From Rahnella woolbedingensis (GTDB lineage: Bacteria > Pseudomonadota > Gammaproteobacteria > Enterobacterales > Enterobacteriaceae): a stretch of DNA of 64,000 nt. Below are positions 1 through 8,641 of the stretch, in pieces. The notes under the pieces are model-generated. The model was not told the origin of the DNA, ran no database searches, and was given only the letters and a program-made list of their open reading frames with translations. The stretch spans positions 62,001 through 126,000 of the forward strand of contig NZ_RAHH01000004.1 of assembly GCF_003602095.1 (NCBI RefSeq). Direction: 5' to 3'. Both the position numbers and the translations under genes were made by a program. The first letter of the stretch is position 1. Every line of letters begins with the position of its first letter.

Positions 1-33
1 CCAATGGATTTCGACGACGATATCCCGTTCTGA
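1..33 (+). CDS. ssb: Single-stranded DNA-binding protein SSB, C-terminal end (partial)
   Basis: Only the last ten codons are present, reading P-MDFDDDIPF and then TGA. This acidic tip is the conserved SSB tail that recruits replication and repair partners (PriA, RecQ, RecO, exonuclease I), so the identification is firm despite the short piece. The rest of the gene lies left of the window. In E. coli ssb sits near ghxP-yjcE, and both reappear further right here, which supports the call. A Rho-independent terminator follows about 35 bp after the stop. Confidence 0.9.
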   Translation, partial: PMDFDDDIPF

Positions 34-64
34 TACCTGCCTTCGGGCATCCATGTCAGAAATG

Positions 65-90
65 AAAAAAGCCCCGCAAGGGGCTTTTTG
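65..90 (+). terminator. Rho-independent terminator of ssb
   Basis: A-run, then GCCCC-GCAA-GGGGC hairpin (71-84) and a T-run. It lies just past the ssb stop. It also points at the end of the opposing amidohydrolase gene and may serve both strands. Confidence 0.85.
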
Positions 91-119
91 TTGTCTGGAA
101 TTCAGGGCTTTCTAATTCC

Positions 120-1550
120 TCAAACTTTCCCCACAGCCCCGAACACTAATCTGCCCTGATGGAACGTCGCTTTCACCTCGGACACCCTGGCTACCGCTTC
201 GGCGGAGCAGCTGGCGTCGACCAGGATCATTTCGGCGTTATCGTTCACCGCAGGCCACTGGCGTTTGCCGCTGTCGTCGAGCGGCAGGACATTACCGGTG
301 GCGATAGCGAGGGAGCGCGTCAGGCCGAATTCGTCGGAGTTGCCGTAGAGCTGGGCATACAGGCTGGCTTTTTCCAGCATGCTGCCGGTGCCAAACGGCG
401 ACCAGTGGTCGATCACGCTGTCGGTGCCGGTCATCACGAAAACACCGTTCTGGCTGAGCTGCGGCAGCGGCATGTTCAGTTTGCCGAGCGGAATGGTGGA
501 GGCGACGGTGAACTGCTGCTCGGAAAGCCCGGTGATCACGCCCTCCAGTTCTGCACCCTGCATCATTGCCAGCGCGAAACCGTGGCTGAGCGTCACTTTG
601 CCTTTCAGCTGCGGGTTTTTCTCCACAGTCTGAATCATGTATTTCACCGCCGCAATCCCGGCTGGCGTAGTTTCATGCAGATGAATATCCACGCCTTTGT
701 TTGTATCCAGCGCAATCTGGAACATCGCATCGAGGGATTTTTCCATCGCGCCGTCTACATTCGTCGGGTCCAGCCCGCCGACGTACTGCACGTCCATTTG
801 CATCGCTTCGCGCATCAGCCCGTCGACTTTCGAATGCAGTAAACCGTGCTGCGGAAATGCCACAATTTCACAGCTGAAATCCTGCTGATGTTTTTCCAGC
901 GCGATTTTCAGATGCTCGAGGCTTTTCAGGCCACTCACCGGGTCGATATTGCAGTGACTGCGTGCCACGGTCGTGCCTTTGGAATGCAGCAGGCCGATGA
1001 TTGCTTCGGCGTGTTCCACCGAGGTCGGCAGCAGTTGCGGGATCAGCACCTGTTCGCGGGCAATCATGTCCATGATGGTTTTACCTTTACGCGGGCGCGG
1101 CGCTTCCCACTTGCCGCCGTAGAAGGTCTTGTCGAGGTGGATGTGCATGTCGCGCATGGCGGGCAGCAGGAGTAATCCCCGCGCATCAAAGGCAGGTAAG
1201 GTACTGGCCGGTGCATCTTTTACCGGCTGGATCGCCACAATTTTGCCGTTATTGATTTCCAGATGGTACAGCCCGGTTTTCGTGGCAATCACGATATCGC
1301 CTTCGCGCTCAAAACCCTCTTCCAGCCGGACATTACGCAGCTGGTAGTGCGGAGCAGAAATGGCATTGATCTGACTGGCATCGTCACATTTTTCGTTCAT
1401 TGCGCCTGCTTTAAACGGCGAGGCCGATGCGATGCCGGAGGCCATCCCTGCGGTGAGCAGTGCGCCGGTGGCGGTGATTTTGGCGCTATGAGAGAGAAAG
1501 TTTCTGCGGCTTTGTTGCTGAGGATTTTGCACGTCGAATTCCTTAATCAT
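120..1550 (-). CDS. Tat-exported cytosine-deaminase-like amidohydrolase
   Basis: Predicted metal-dependent amidohydrolase of 476 residues that would hydrolyse a cyclic amide or deaminate a heterocycle; the substrate cannot be read from sequence. The N-terminus carries a twin-arginine signal (SRRNFLSHS, RR at 15-16) followed by a hydrophobic Ala/Gly stretch, so it should be exported folded to the periplasm. Metal-site motifs are visible: MHIHLDKT near residue 135, HCNID, DIHLHE, SHGFAL and TGTDSV near the C-terminus, the usual order for the CodA-like TIM-barrel group. It lies downstream of a LysR gene on the same strand (94-bp gap) and near hpxO, which suggests purine or hydantoin-type compounds. 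That link is inference. Confidence 0.8.
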   Translation of the reverse strand: MIKEFDVQNPQQQSRRNFLSHSAKITATGALLTAGMASGIASASPFKAGAMNEKCDDASQINAISAPHYQLRNVRLEEGFEREGDIVIATKTGLYHLEINNGKIVAIQPVKDAPASTLPAFDARGLLLLPAMRDMHIHLDKTFYGGKWEAPRPRKGKTIMDMIAREQVLIPQLLPTSVEHAEAIIGLLHSKGTTVARSHCNIDPVSGLKSLEHLKIALEKHQQDFSCEIVAFPQHGLLHSKVDGLMREAMQMDVQYVGGLDPTNVDGAMEKSLDAMFQIALDTNKGVDIHLHETTPAGIAAVKYMIQTVEKNPQLKGKVTLSHGFALAMMQGAELEGVITGLSEQQFTVASTIPLGKLNMPLPQLSQNGVFVMTGTDSVIDHWSPFGTGSMLEKASLYAQLYGNSDEFGLTRSLAIATGNVLPLDDSGKRQWPAVNDNAEMILVDASCSAEAVARVSEVKATFHQGRLVFGAVGKV

Positions 1551-1644
1551 GATGCGGGAGGATGCTGCTTCCCTTTCACCCTAAAAGATATCGCCGGTTC
1601 CGGCTGCGATTTTTCCCACTGCCTGTCAGTGGAAAACCTAATGC

Positions 1645-2499
1645 CTAGCTGAGCTGGCAAAAATCCTTTAATTTTCCGGCCAGTGCGATTTGCGCAGGCG
1701 TCGCGTCAGGGCGGTAAAACAGCGCCAGTTCGACGTTATCAATCTGTGGCAATCCGCTTTGTGCACCCAGAATCCGGTGTTCCGGCAGACGGCAGCTGGC
1801 TGGCAATAATGTCACTCCCAGTCCGGCGGCACTGGCGGCGACCAGCGCGGCGAGGCTGGCGCTGCTGTAACTGATGCGCCAGCTGCGCCCGAGTGCATCG
1901 AGCGCCTGACACAGTTCTTCGCGGTATAAGCCGTTGAGCGGGAACAGCACCAGCGGGATCGGATCCCGTTCAAACGCCGGAAACGCGGCGCTGTCGAGCC
2001 ACAACATCGGCTCGGGACGCGAGGCATTGGCTTTCTCACCGGTCAGCTGCTTCACCAGAAGAATATCCAGCATATCCTGTTGCCAGGCGCGGCGCAGTTC
2101 GTGGCTCAGGCCGCTGGTGACGTCGAGGCGGATATGCGGATGGGCGCGGCAAAACTGCGCCAGCAGCGACGTGGTGGCGGCCGCGAAATCTTCCGGCACG
2201 CCGAGTCGCACCACGCCGTCCGGCCACTGATCGCTCAGCGCATCGTGCGCTTCACCGTTAAGCGCAATGATGCGCCGCGCGTAACCGAGCAGCCGTTCGC
2301 CTTCTTCGGTGAGCTGTACCTGATGGGAGGTGCGTTCCAGCAGCGGTTTGCCCAGCGTTTCCTCCAGCCTGCGGATCTGCTGGCTGACGGTCGATTGCGA
2401 GAGATACACGCGGTCGGCGGCGCGGGTAAAACTGCCAGTTTCGCAGACGGCGACAAAACTGAGTAACTGCTGCGGGCTGAACATCGGATAGCGATTCAT
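1645..2499 (-). CDS. LysR-family transcriptional regulator (divergent to hpxO)
   Basis: LysR-type regulator of 284 residues if it starts at MNRYPMF. An N-terminal winged helix (about residues 6-65, with SFTRAADRVYLSQSTVSQQI) is followed by a substrate-binding-like effector domain. The open frame extends upstream to 2670, but that part is poorly coded and would run across the intergenic palindromes, so I use ATG 2499; MFSPQQ at 2484 is an alternative. It is transcribed away from hpxO and toward the amidohydrolase gene. Two adjacent palindromes lie just upstream, as expected for autoregulation plus control of hpxO. The effector is unknown; a purine intermediate such as urate is a reasonable guess. 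Confidence 0.82.
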   Translation of the reverse strand: MNRYPMFSPQQLLSFVAVCETGSFTRAADRVYLSQSTVSQQIRRLEETLGKPLLERTSHQVQLTEEGERLLGYARRIIALNGEAHDALSDQWPDGVVRLGVPEDFAAATTSLLAQFCRAHPHIRLDVTSGLSHELRRAWQQDMLDILLVKQLTGEKANASRPEPMLWLDSAAFPAFERDPIPLVLFPLNGLYREELCQALDALGRSWRISYSSASLAALVAASAAGLGVTLLPASCRLPEHRILGAQSGLPQIDNVELALFYRPDATPAQIALAGKLKDFCQLS

Positions 2500-2521
2500 T
2501 TTATAAATACTTATGTTTAAC

Positions 2522-2552
2522 GTATTCGAAATACCAATACTACGCAGAGTAT
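2522..2552. promoter_or_regulatory. Tandem LysR-type operator palindromes
   Basis: Two perfect inverted repeats are nearly back to back: GTATT-CGA-AATAC (2522-2534) and ATACT-ACGCAG-AGTAT (2537-2552). They lie 20-50 bp upstream of the LysR start, in the space divergent to hpxO. The T-N11-A style layout fits LysR regulators; binding is inferred. Confidence 0.55.
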
Positions 2553-2729
2553 CAACCTTCGCGCCCGCGCACCACACTGACTCATTGCGCGGTGTTTTCA
2601 CCTCTCCTGCTCCAAAAGTACGCCTCGTTTTAGGGCATTTCTTCCGCGCTCCGGCAGTTTCTGATTGCACTTAAGATTGTATACAAGGCTTCGGCAGCAA
2701 AATGTCTTTCTGGTACAGAAATTGCTTTT

Positions 2730-2750
2730 CCCCTGTATGACTCAGGGGAG
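2730..2750 (+). promoter_or_regulatory. Hairpin covering the hpxO ribosome binding site
   Basis: CCCCTG (2730-2735) pairs with CAGGGG (2743-2748), which is part of the Shine-Dalgarno AGGGGAG in front of ATG 2757. The six-pair stem could limit translation initiation. A separate perfect palindrome TTGTATACAA sits upstream at 2677-2686. Confidence 0.4.
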
Positions 2751-2756
2751 AAAAAT

Positions 2757-3914
2757 ATGAAAGCTGTCGTGATTGGTGGCGGTATTGGCGGTGCGTGTGC
2801 GGCTATTGCGCTGAAGCGTTTTGGTATCGAAACGGCTGTATACGAGGCGGTGAAGGAGATCAAACCGGTGGGTGCGGCGATTTCGATCTGGCCGAACGGT
2901 GTGAAATGTCTGAACTATCTGGGCATGAAAGACGCGCTGCGCGAACTTGGCGGCAACATGCGTTTTATGGCCTACAAAGAATATCAGCAGGGTCAGACCA
3001 TGACGCGGTTCAGTATGGATCCGCTGATCCAATGCGTCGGCGAACAGCCGTATCCGGTAGCGCGCGCGGAACTTCAGTCGATGCTGCTCGATACTTATGG
3101 CCGCGATCAGGTGCAGTTTGGCAAGCGCGTGACGCACGTTGAAGAATCCGCCGACAGCGTCACCGCCTGGTTTGACGACGGCACCTCTGCGACCGGCGAT
3201 GTGCTGATCGCCGCCGACGGCACCCATTCTATTATCCGCCAGCACGTTCTGGGCTATGCGACAGAGCGCCGCTACGCCGGTTACGTCAACTGGAACGGAC
3301 TGGTGGAAATCGACGAAAGTATTGCGCCTGCCGATCAGTGGACGACGTTTGTCGGCGAAGGCAAACGCGTTTCGCTGATGCCGGTGAGCGGCAATCGTTT
3401 CTACTTCTTCTTTGATGTGCCGCTGCCAAAAGGTTTGCCACAGGACCGCACCACCGTGCGCGACGATTTGCAGGGCTACTTTGCGGGCTGGGCAGAACCG
3501 GTGCAGAAACTGATCAGTCAGATTGATCCACAGACCACCAACCGCGTCGAAATCCACGACATCGAACCTTTTATGCAACTGGTAAAAGGCCGGATTGCGC
3601 TGCTCGGTGATTCCGGCCACAGCACCACGCCGGATATCGGGCAGGGCGGCTGTGCGGCGATGGAAGATGCGGTGGTGCTGGCCAATATGCTGCAAACCAA
3701 TTCATTAGGCATTGAAGATGCGCTGCTGCGTTATCAGGAAAAACGCGCGTATCGCGTGAAGGATCTGGTACTGAAAGCGCGTAAACGTTGCGATGTCACC
3801 CACGGCAAAGAAATGGCCGTCACCGAACAATGGTATGAAGATTTAAAAACCGAAACCGGCGAACGTATTCTTTCCGGCATGTGCGAAACCATTCTCGGCG
3901 GCCCGTTGGAATAG
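2757..3914 (+). CDS. hpxO: FAD-dependent urate hydroxylase HpxO
   Basis: Flavoprotein monooxygenase of 385 residues that converts urate to 5-hydroxyisourate with NADH and O2 in the cytoplasm, the hpx route of purine catabolism known from Klebsiella. The FAD Rossmann motif VIGGGIGGACAA is at residues 5-16 and the second FAD motif ALLGDSGHSTTPDIGQGG is near 281-298. The residues reported as important in Klebsiella HpxO fall at the same numbers: Arg204 (EGKR), Tyr216 (RFYFFFD) and Asp293 (TPD). Length matches the family. Shine-Dalgarno AGGGGAG precedes the ATG. No hpxQ/T, transporter or guanine deaminase is adjacent, so the rest of the pathway must be encoded elsewhere or be absent. The divergent LysR gene is the likely regulator. 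Confidence 0.93.
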   Translation: MKAVVIGGGIGGACAAIALKRFGIETAVYEAVKEIKPVGAAISIWPNGVKCLNYLGMKDALRELGGNMRFMAYKEYQQGQTMTRFSMDPLIQCVGEQPYPVARAELQSMLLDTYGRDQVQFGKRVTHVEESADSVTAWFDDGTSATGDVLIAADGTHSIIRQHVLGYATERRYAGYVNWNGLVEIDESIAPADQWTTFVGEGKRVSLMPVSGNRFYFFFDVPLPKGLPQDRTTVRDDLQGYFAGWAEPVQKLISQIDPQTTNRVEIHDIEPFMQLVKGRIALLGDSGHSTTPDIGQGGCAAMEDAVVLANMLQTNSLGIEDALLRYQEKRAYRVKDLVLKARKRCDVTHGKEMAVTEQWYEDLKTETGERILSGMCETILGGPLE

Positions 3915-4041
3915 CGCCGTCATGCGTGAGAAATAACTTTTTACAACTCCTTAAAGTTTCCTGTGTTTTTGCCGAAAATAGCATCAGAAGGATCAAGGTA
4001 TCCACTGGCGCTATGACGCAAAAACATAGGGACTCATCAGG

Positions 4042-5619
4042 ATGACAGTTATCTCTGCGACAGGTAATCAGGCGCTCAATACGCGGGTTACGGCGACAAA
4101 ATCACTGACGGTAGTCACCTCTGCCGCCAGTCAGCAGCAAGCGACGACGGCGCAATCCACCGCGGTGATGATCGGCCAGACCGACACCCCGTCGCCGGTC
4201 TATAACATCACCAAACCGGCACTGGTCTGGGAACGTTCTTCCAGCGACCTGATGTCTTCAAAGCTCGCGTCGAATTTCAGTAACGCCGGTAATGCAGCGC
4301 GTTTTACCGGGCTCGGCGCGGCACTGCTTGAGCGTTTTACCACCGACAGCAGCAGTTATTCGCAATCGGTGATGAAACAAACTTCCGCTCAATCAGCCAG
4401 TTCGGCAGGCAACGTTGCCGCTCAAACTCAGCTGCATACCAAAGCCGATAACCAGATAAGCCTGAGCATTAAAACGGCCAGCGGCGCGCTGGTGGATATT
4501 ACGCTCGGCAGTGATGATGACGGTCTCGGCGTGCAGGTGAATGTCAGTAAAGGCACGCTCAGCGATGCCGATCGCAAAGCACTGGCCGGGCTGGCAGAAG
4601 GTTTTCAGAAAGCGATCGATGGCCTGACGGCGCAGCCGCCAAAGCTGGATCTGAGTGGCCTGACAAAATTCGACACCTCGGTGTTGTCGTCGGTGGATTT
4701 ACACGCCACGCTTGGCACCACCAACACCCAGACGCTGGATTTTCATGCTGATGCCAGTACGCGCTCGGTGAAATCAACCGGTGTTACGGGCACGGTGGAT
4801 ATCAGCGTCGACATGAGCAAGCGCGCGCTCCTGGGCACGGATATCCAGCAGAAACAGGCGCTGAACAGTTATCTGAAGCAGATCAACAGCGCAGGCAGTC
4901 GTGGCAATGCCGATGATTCGCTGATGGCGATGTTTAAAGATGCCTTTACCGCGCTGAACAGCAATTACGGCGATACGGCAACAACGTACAAAAGCCGTGG
5001 TTCTGAACCGGTGTATTTCTCGCTGACCAAAACCGATAAAAACATGATGACCGGGCTGGCGGATTTCACGGCGTCAGTCTCGCAGACGCCGGTAGATTCC
5101 ACCAATCCGATGCGTCCGGACGAAACTGATATGTTCTCCTATCAGCTTTCACAGGCCAGCACGATTACCGGCACCGGTACGCAGGATCGCAACATCACGC
5201 AGAAGCAGCAGTCACATCTGGTCGCCAGCTATCATCAGTCGCTGACGCCGGGTCTGCAGCTCAACCTGACCAGTGACCGTAACTCGCAGAATTACCTGTA
5301 TTATCAGATTGATGATAAGTCGGAAAGCACTACCTCCGTGCAGTATCACAAAGGGGCGCTGGTCAGTGCGTCGGTCGATCAGTCGGCCAGCCACTTAACG
5401 CATATTCAGAAATATGTGAAAGGCGCGCTGGAGTCCGATACCACCACGCCGGAATCCGTGTCGAAAACCACTGATCTGCTTGGTCAGCTGCAATCGGCCT
5501 GGGAAAATAACGCGCCGCGGATGTCATTCCGGGATTATCTCAATCATCAGACCCTGCCGGATCTCAGCCCTCTGGTGCTGATGAAATCTGATCCTGCGCA
5601 GCTGAAAAGCCGGTCTTAA
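4042..5619 (+). CDS. Hypothetical Ala/Ser/Thr-rich protein, cysteine-free
   Basis: I do not recognise this 525-residue protein. It has no signal peptide, no membrane segment and no cysteine, and is rich in Ser, Thr, Ala and Gln, especially in the first 130 residues. A more ordered stretch near residues 138-195 (ISLSIKTASGALVDITLG, then GVQVNVSKGTLSDADRKA) looks like a beta-rich domain followed by a helix. Regularly spaced Ser/Thr-rich strands follow to the end. Composition resembles proteins secreted without a Sec signal or surface filament proteins, but nothing nearby encodes a secretion system. It stands alone with its own terminator; good coding sequence from ATG 4042 supports a real gene. 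Confidence 0.75.
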   Translation: MTVISATGNQALNTRVTATKSLTVVTSAASQQQATTAQSTAVMIGQTDTPSPVYNITKPALVWERSSSDLMSSKLASNFSNAGNAARFTGLGAALLERFTTDSSSYSQSVMKQTSAQSASSAGNVAAQTQLHTKADNQISLSIKTASGALVDITLGSDDDGLGVQVNVSKGTLSDADRKALAGLAEGFQKAIDGLTAQPPKLDLSGLTKFDTSVLSSVDLHATLGTTNTQTLDFHADASTRSVKSTGVTGTVDISVDMSKRALLGTDIQQKQALNSYLKQINSAGSRGNADDSLMAMFKDAFTALNSNYGDTATTYKSRGSEPVYFSLTKTDKNMMTGLADFTASVSQTPVDSTNPMRPDETDMFSYQLSQASTITGTGTQDRNITQKQQSHLVASYHQSLTPGLQLNLTSDRNSQNYLYYQIDDKSESTTSVQYHKGALVSASVDQSASHLTHIQKYVKGALESDTTTPESVSKTTDLLGQLQSAWENNAPRMSFRDYLNHQTLPDLSPLVLMKSDPAQLKSRS

Positions 5620-5638
5620 TAAGCGCAGATGAAACCAA

Positions 5639-5667
5639 AACAGCCTCTGCCGAGGCTGTTTTTTTAG
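5639..5667. terminator. Bidirectional terminator
   Basis: AACAGCCTC-TGCC-GAGGCTGTT (5639-5660) with A-run before and T-run after. It sits between two convergent hypothetical genes and can end both transcripts. Confidence 0.85.
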
Positions 5668-5682
5668 GGTTTTATGGCGGGT

Positions 5683-6168
5683 TCACATCTCAAATTTCGT
5701 GCCTTTCAACGTGATTTCATCAAATTGCAGATGATGCATAAACTCGCGCAAAATCAGTAAAGTGGCGGCGAAATCATTGCCGTCGGGAATGCCTTCGAAA
5801 TGTGCGGGACGGCCATTTATCACCAGCGCCAGCCGGTCGAAAGTGCGCTCTACGGCGTCGAGCGACAGCGTCATCACTTCGTTTTCCGCTTCACCGGCAA
5901 TGCGGGCCAGCGCGCGGATATCATTATCGGTGCTGAATAATCTGGCGCCCGGTGGAATGTCATGCCGGATGCGGATCACTTCGTCCTCGACCACCATAAT
6001 GGTGGTTTCCATTTCATCCGGCGTCGGCGGCGAATGGCGGAAATAGCCGACGGACGTCAGCTGTGAGCCCAGTGTCAGGAGCAAATTTTTATCTTCGTTA
6101 TCATCATTTCGGACGATAACCCGCGTTTCTTCGCTGCCGATATGCAGCAATACAGCAGGTGTGGTCAT
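5683..6168 (-). CDS. Conserved-looking hypothetical protein, 161 aa
   Basis: Acidic soluble protein of 161 residues that I cannot assign. It begins MTTPAVLLHIGSEETRVIV, alternates predicted strands and helices, and has no signal peptide or membrane span. The closing segment LILREFMHHLQFDEITLKG suggests a helix followed by a final strand. It is convergent with the cysteine-free hypothetical gene and divergent from the aldehyde dehydrogenase, so no operon partner hints at function. Codon usage matches the neighbours. Confidence 0.7.
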   Translation of the reverse strand: MTTPAVLLHIGSEETRVIVRNDDNEDKNLLLTLGSQLTSVGYFRHSPPTPDEMETTIMVVEDEVIRIRHDIPPGARLFSTDNDIRALARIAGEAENEVMTLSLDAVERTFDRLALVINGRPAHFEGIPDGNDFAATLLILREFMHHLQFDEITLKGTKFEM

Positions 6169-6298
6169 CGGTTTCTCCCAATCATTAGCGTTCTGATTTA
6201 TTCCCCGACAGCAGGATCAGGCAATCCTTGCACAGTATTGGTCTATCTGAGATTTGCATACAAGTCTTAGCATGAAAGCTCATTCACCGGAGGCTTTC

Positions 6299-7720
6299 AT
6301 GAAACAGATTAATCAAATCTATATTAATGGCGAATTCGTCACCCCGCACGGCAATGAAGTGATGGACCTGATTAATCCTGTGACCGAACAGGTCGCGGCG
6401 CAGGTTCGTCTGGCTGATGAAACGGATACCCGCCAGGCAATTGCCGCCGCTAAGGCCGCATACGTAACCTTTTCGCGCACCTCAAAAACGCAGCGCATCC
6501 AGTATTTACAGCAACTGCACGATGCCGTACTGGCGCGGGCGGATGAGCTGGAAGCGGTAATGAGTGCAGAATACGGCGGCTCGCTGGCAATGGTGCAGGG
6601 CACGGTGGCGCGGTCTTCCGGCGCATTTTTGCAGGCGATAAAACTGCTCAATGAATATGACTTTGTGCGCCAGATTGGCCGGGCAAAAGTGGTGATGGAG
6701 CCGCTGGGCGTAGTCGGGCTGATTACGCCGTGGAATGCGAATTACGGTTTCATCTGCAATAAAATGGCAACCGCGCTGGCGGCGGGCAGTACGGTGGTGA
6801 TTAAGCCCAGCGAACTGAGCGCGGGACAAACGCAACTGCTGACCGAATGCCTGCACGCCGCAGGATTACCGGCAGGCATATTTAATATCGTCACCGGTCG
6901 CGGCGATGTGGTGGGGGCGGAAATGACCCGTCATCCGGATATCGCTAAAATCTCGTTTACCGGTTCGACGCTGGTCGGCAAAACCATTGCCCGCGACGCG
7001 GTAGATACCCTGAAACGCGTCACGCTGGAACTCGGCGGCAAGTCGCCCAATATTCTGCTGCCGGATGCCGACCTCGCGAAAGCCATTCCGCTGGCGCTGG
7101 CGGTCGGTACCATGAACAACGGTCAGGCATGTATCGCCGGAACACGTCTGCTGGTGCCGCAGGAACGGCTGGAGGAAGTGAAAACGCATCTGTTGCAAGC
7201 GGTGGCAAATGTGAAAGTTGGTGACCCGACGCAGGCAGATATCCAAATCGGCCCGCTGGTGACGGCAAAACAGTACGCCCGCGTGCAGAATTATATTCGT
7301 CTCGGTATTGAAGAAGGGGCGCAGCTGCTGTGTGGCGGTGAAGGAAGGCCGGAGGGAGTAGACCGCGGTTATTTCGTCAAACCGACGGTGTTCGTGAACG
7401 TCACGCCTGATATGACCATCGCCCGCGAGGAGATTTTCGGGCCGGTACTTTCGGTGCTGACTTACCGCACTGTCGAAGAAGCGGTGCGGATGGCCAACGA
7501 TACGGTGTACGGCTTGCAGGCGTATGTCAGCGGGGAAAACCGCCAGCAGGCGCGGGAAGTCGCGGCGCAGATTGTTGCCGGAAGGGTGTTCGTTAACGGC
7601 ATGTATGACGCGCCGGATGCGCCGTTTGGCGGTTTCAAGCAGTCCGGTTTAGGGCGCGAATTTGGTACTTACGGGCTGGAAGCGTATCTTGAACCGAAGA
7701 CCCTGATCGACGATGAGTGA
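6299..7720 (+). CDS. NAD(P)-dependent aldehyde dehydrogenase
   Basis: Aldehyde dehydrogenase superfamily enzyme (473 residues) oxidising an aldehyde to the acid in the cytoplasm. Visible motifs: ITPWNANYGF cofactor region, KPSELSAGQT, FTGSTLVGK, ELGGKSPNI with the general-base Glu, and GQACIAGTR with the catalytic Cys. The C-terminal DAPFGGFKQSGLGREFG motif is typical. I take ATG 6299 because GGAGG (6289-6293) precedes it at proper spacing; the open frame continues upstream to 6254 from a TTG without such a site. An AraC-type gene begins six bases after the stop, so the two are co-transcribed. Substrate unknown. Confidence 0.9.
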   Translation: MKQINQIYINGEFVTPHGNEVMDLINPVTEQVAAQVRLADETDTRQAIAAAKAAYVTFSRTSKTQRIQYLQQLHDAVLARADELEAVMSAEYGGSLAMVQGTVARSSGAFLQAIKLLNEYDFVRQIGRAKVVMEPLGVVGLITPWNANYGFICNKMATALAAGSTVVIKPSELSAGQTQLLTECLHAAGLPAGIFNIVTGRGDVVGAEMTRHPDIAKISFTGSTLVGKTIARDAVDTLKRVTLELGGKSPNILLPDADLAKAIPLALAVGTMNNGQACIAGTRLLVPQERLEEVKTHLLQAVANVKVGDPTQADIQIGPLVTAKQYARVQNYIRLGIEEGAQLLCGGEGRPEGVDRGYFVKPTVFVNVTPDMTIAREEIFGPVLSVLTYRTVEEAVRMANDTVYGLQAYVSGENRQQAREVAAQIVAGRVFVNGMYDAPDAPFGGFKQSGLGREFGTYGLEAYLEPKTLIDDE

Positions 7721-7726
7721 GACGCC

Positions 7727-8641
7727 ATGAAGTCAGATACGTCCATGATTTCCCTGAGCGCGCGCGTTTTGCGCGCTTTTTCCGCCCTGCAGCCGGAAGA
7801 AAATTCCTGTCCGACGGCACTGCCGTGGCTGTCATTTATCCGTTTCACTCATCCGACCGCGCTCAATAAAGGCATGCTGGAACCGTCGATGTGCCTGATT
7901 TTACAGGGGAAGAAAAAGGTTTTGATCGGCACTGAGGTGGTGGAATACGGCGCGGGCAGTTATCTGCTTTCCGCCATCGACATGCCGGTTTCGGGGCAGG
8001 TGACGCAGGCATCAGAGGATCATCCGTATCTGGGGATCCGTATCGATCTGGATCTGAAAGAAATGGCGGATCTGATGATCGACATGCAGCTCGATCAGCG
8101 GCTGATCCCTAAATCCGGCAGCGCGACCTATGTGGCGAAATCGGATGATTATCTGGCAGATGCATTTTTACGGCTGGTGACGATGCTGGATATTCCGCAG
8201 GACTTGCAGGCGCTCGGACAACTGGTGAAAAAAGAGATTTTTTACCGGCTGATCACCGCGCCGGAAGGTGGTCATTTTTATCAGCATCTGCTGTCGTATT
8301 ATCAGGGCAAGGGCGTCAGTGAGGCGATCCAGTGGATCAAAGCTAATTTCGCTCATCCGCTGCGCATGGACGAACTGGCGAAAACGGTCGGCATGAGCGT
8401 TTCCAATCTGCATCACCGTTTTAAAGCGCTGACGGTGATGAGCCCGCTGCAATACCAGAAACAAATCCGCCTGCTCGAAGCGCGCCGCCTGTTGCTGAGC
8501 GGTAATATCGACGCGGCGACGGCAGCGTTCAGGGTCGGTTATGAAAGCCCGTCGCAGTTTAACCGTGAATACCGCCGCTCATTTGGTGCGCCGCCGTTGC
8601 AGGATATCGGCCAACTGCGCCAGCAGGGCGTCACGCTGTAA
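7727..8641 (+). CDS. AraC-family regulator with AraC_N cupin-like domain
   Basis: 304-residue regulator. The N-terminal ligand domain (about 25-185, with SMCLILQGKKKV and GSYLLSAIDMPV) is of the AraC_N type found in YqhC-like regulators that respond to aldehydes. The C-terminal pair of helix-turn-helix motifs runs from about 205 to 295 (MDELAKTVGMSVSNLHHRF; AFRVGYESPSQFNREYRRSFG). It follows the aldehyde dehydrogenase in one operon, which suggests control of aldehyde detoxification. Its last 11 bases overlap the end of the convergent LysR gene. Confidence 0.87.
   Translation: MKSDTSMISLSARVLRAFSALQPEENSCPTALPWLSFIRFTHPTALNKGMLEPSMCLILQGKKKVLIGTEVVEYGAGSYLLSAIDMPVSGQVTQASEDHPYLGIRIDLDLKEMADLMIDMQLDQRLIPKSGSATYVAKSDDYLADAFLRLVTMLDIPQDLQALGQLVKKEIFYRLITAPEGGHFYQHLLSYYQGKGVSEAIQWIKANFAHPLRMDELAKTVGMSVSNLHHRFKALTVMSPLQYQKQIRLLEARRLLLSGNIDAATAAFRVGYESPSQFNREYRRSFGAPPLQDIGQLRQQGVTL

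Noticed and set aside
159-842. 227-codon frame antisense to the amidohydrolase
   Set aside because: Shadow frame, His/Arg/Gln-rich, without a domain.
2742-3695. 317-codon frame antisense to hpxO
   Set aside because: His/Arg-rich shadow of a firm gene on the other strand.
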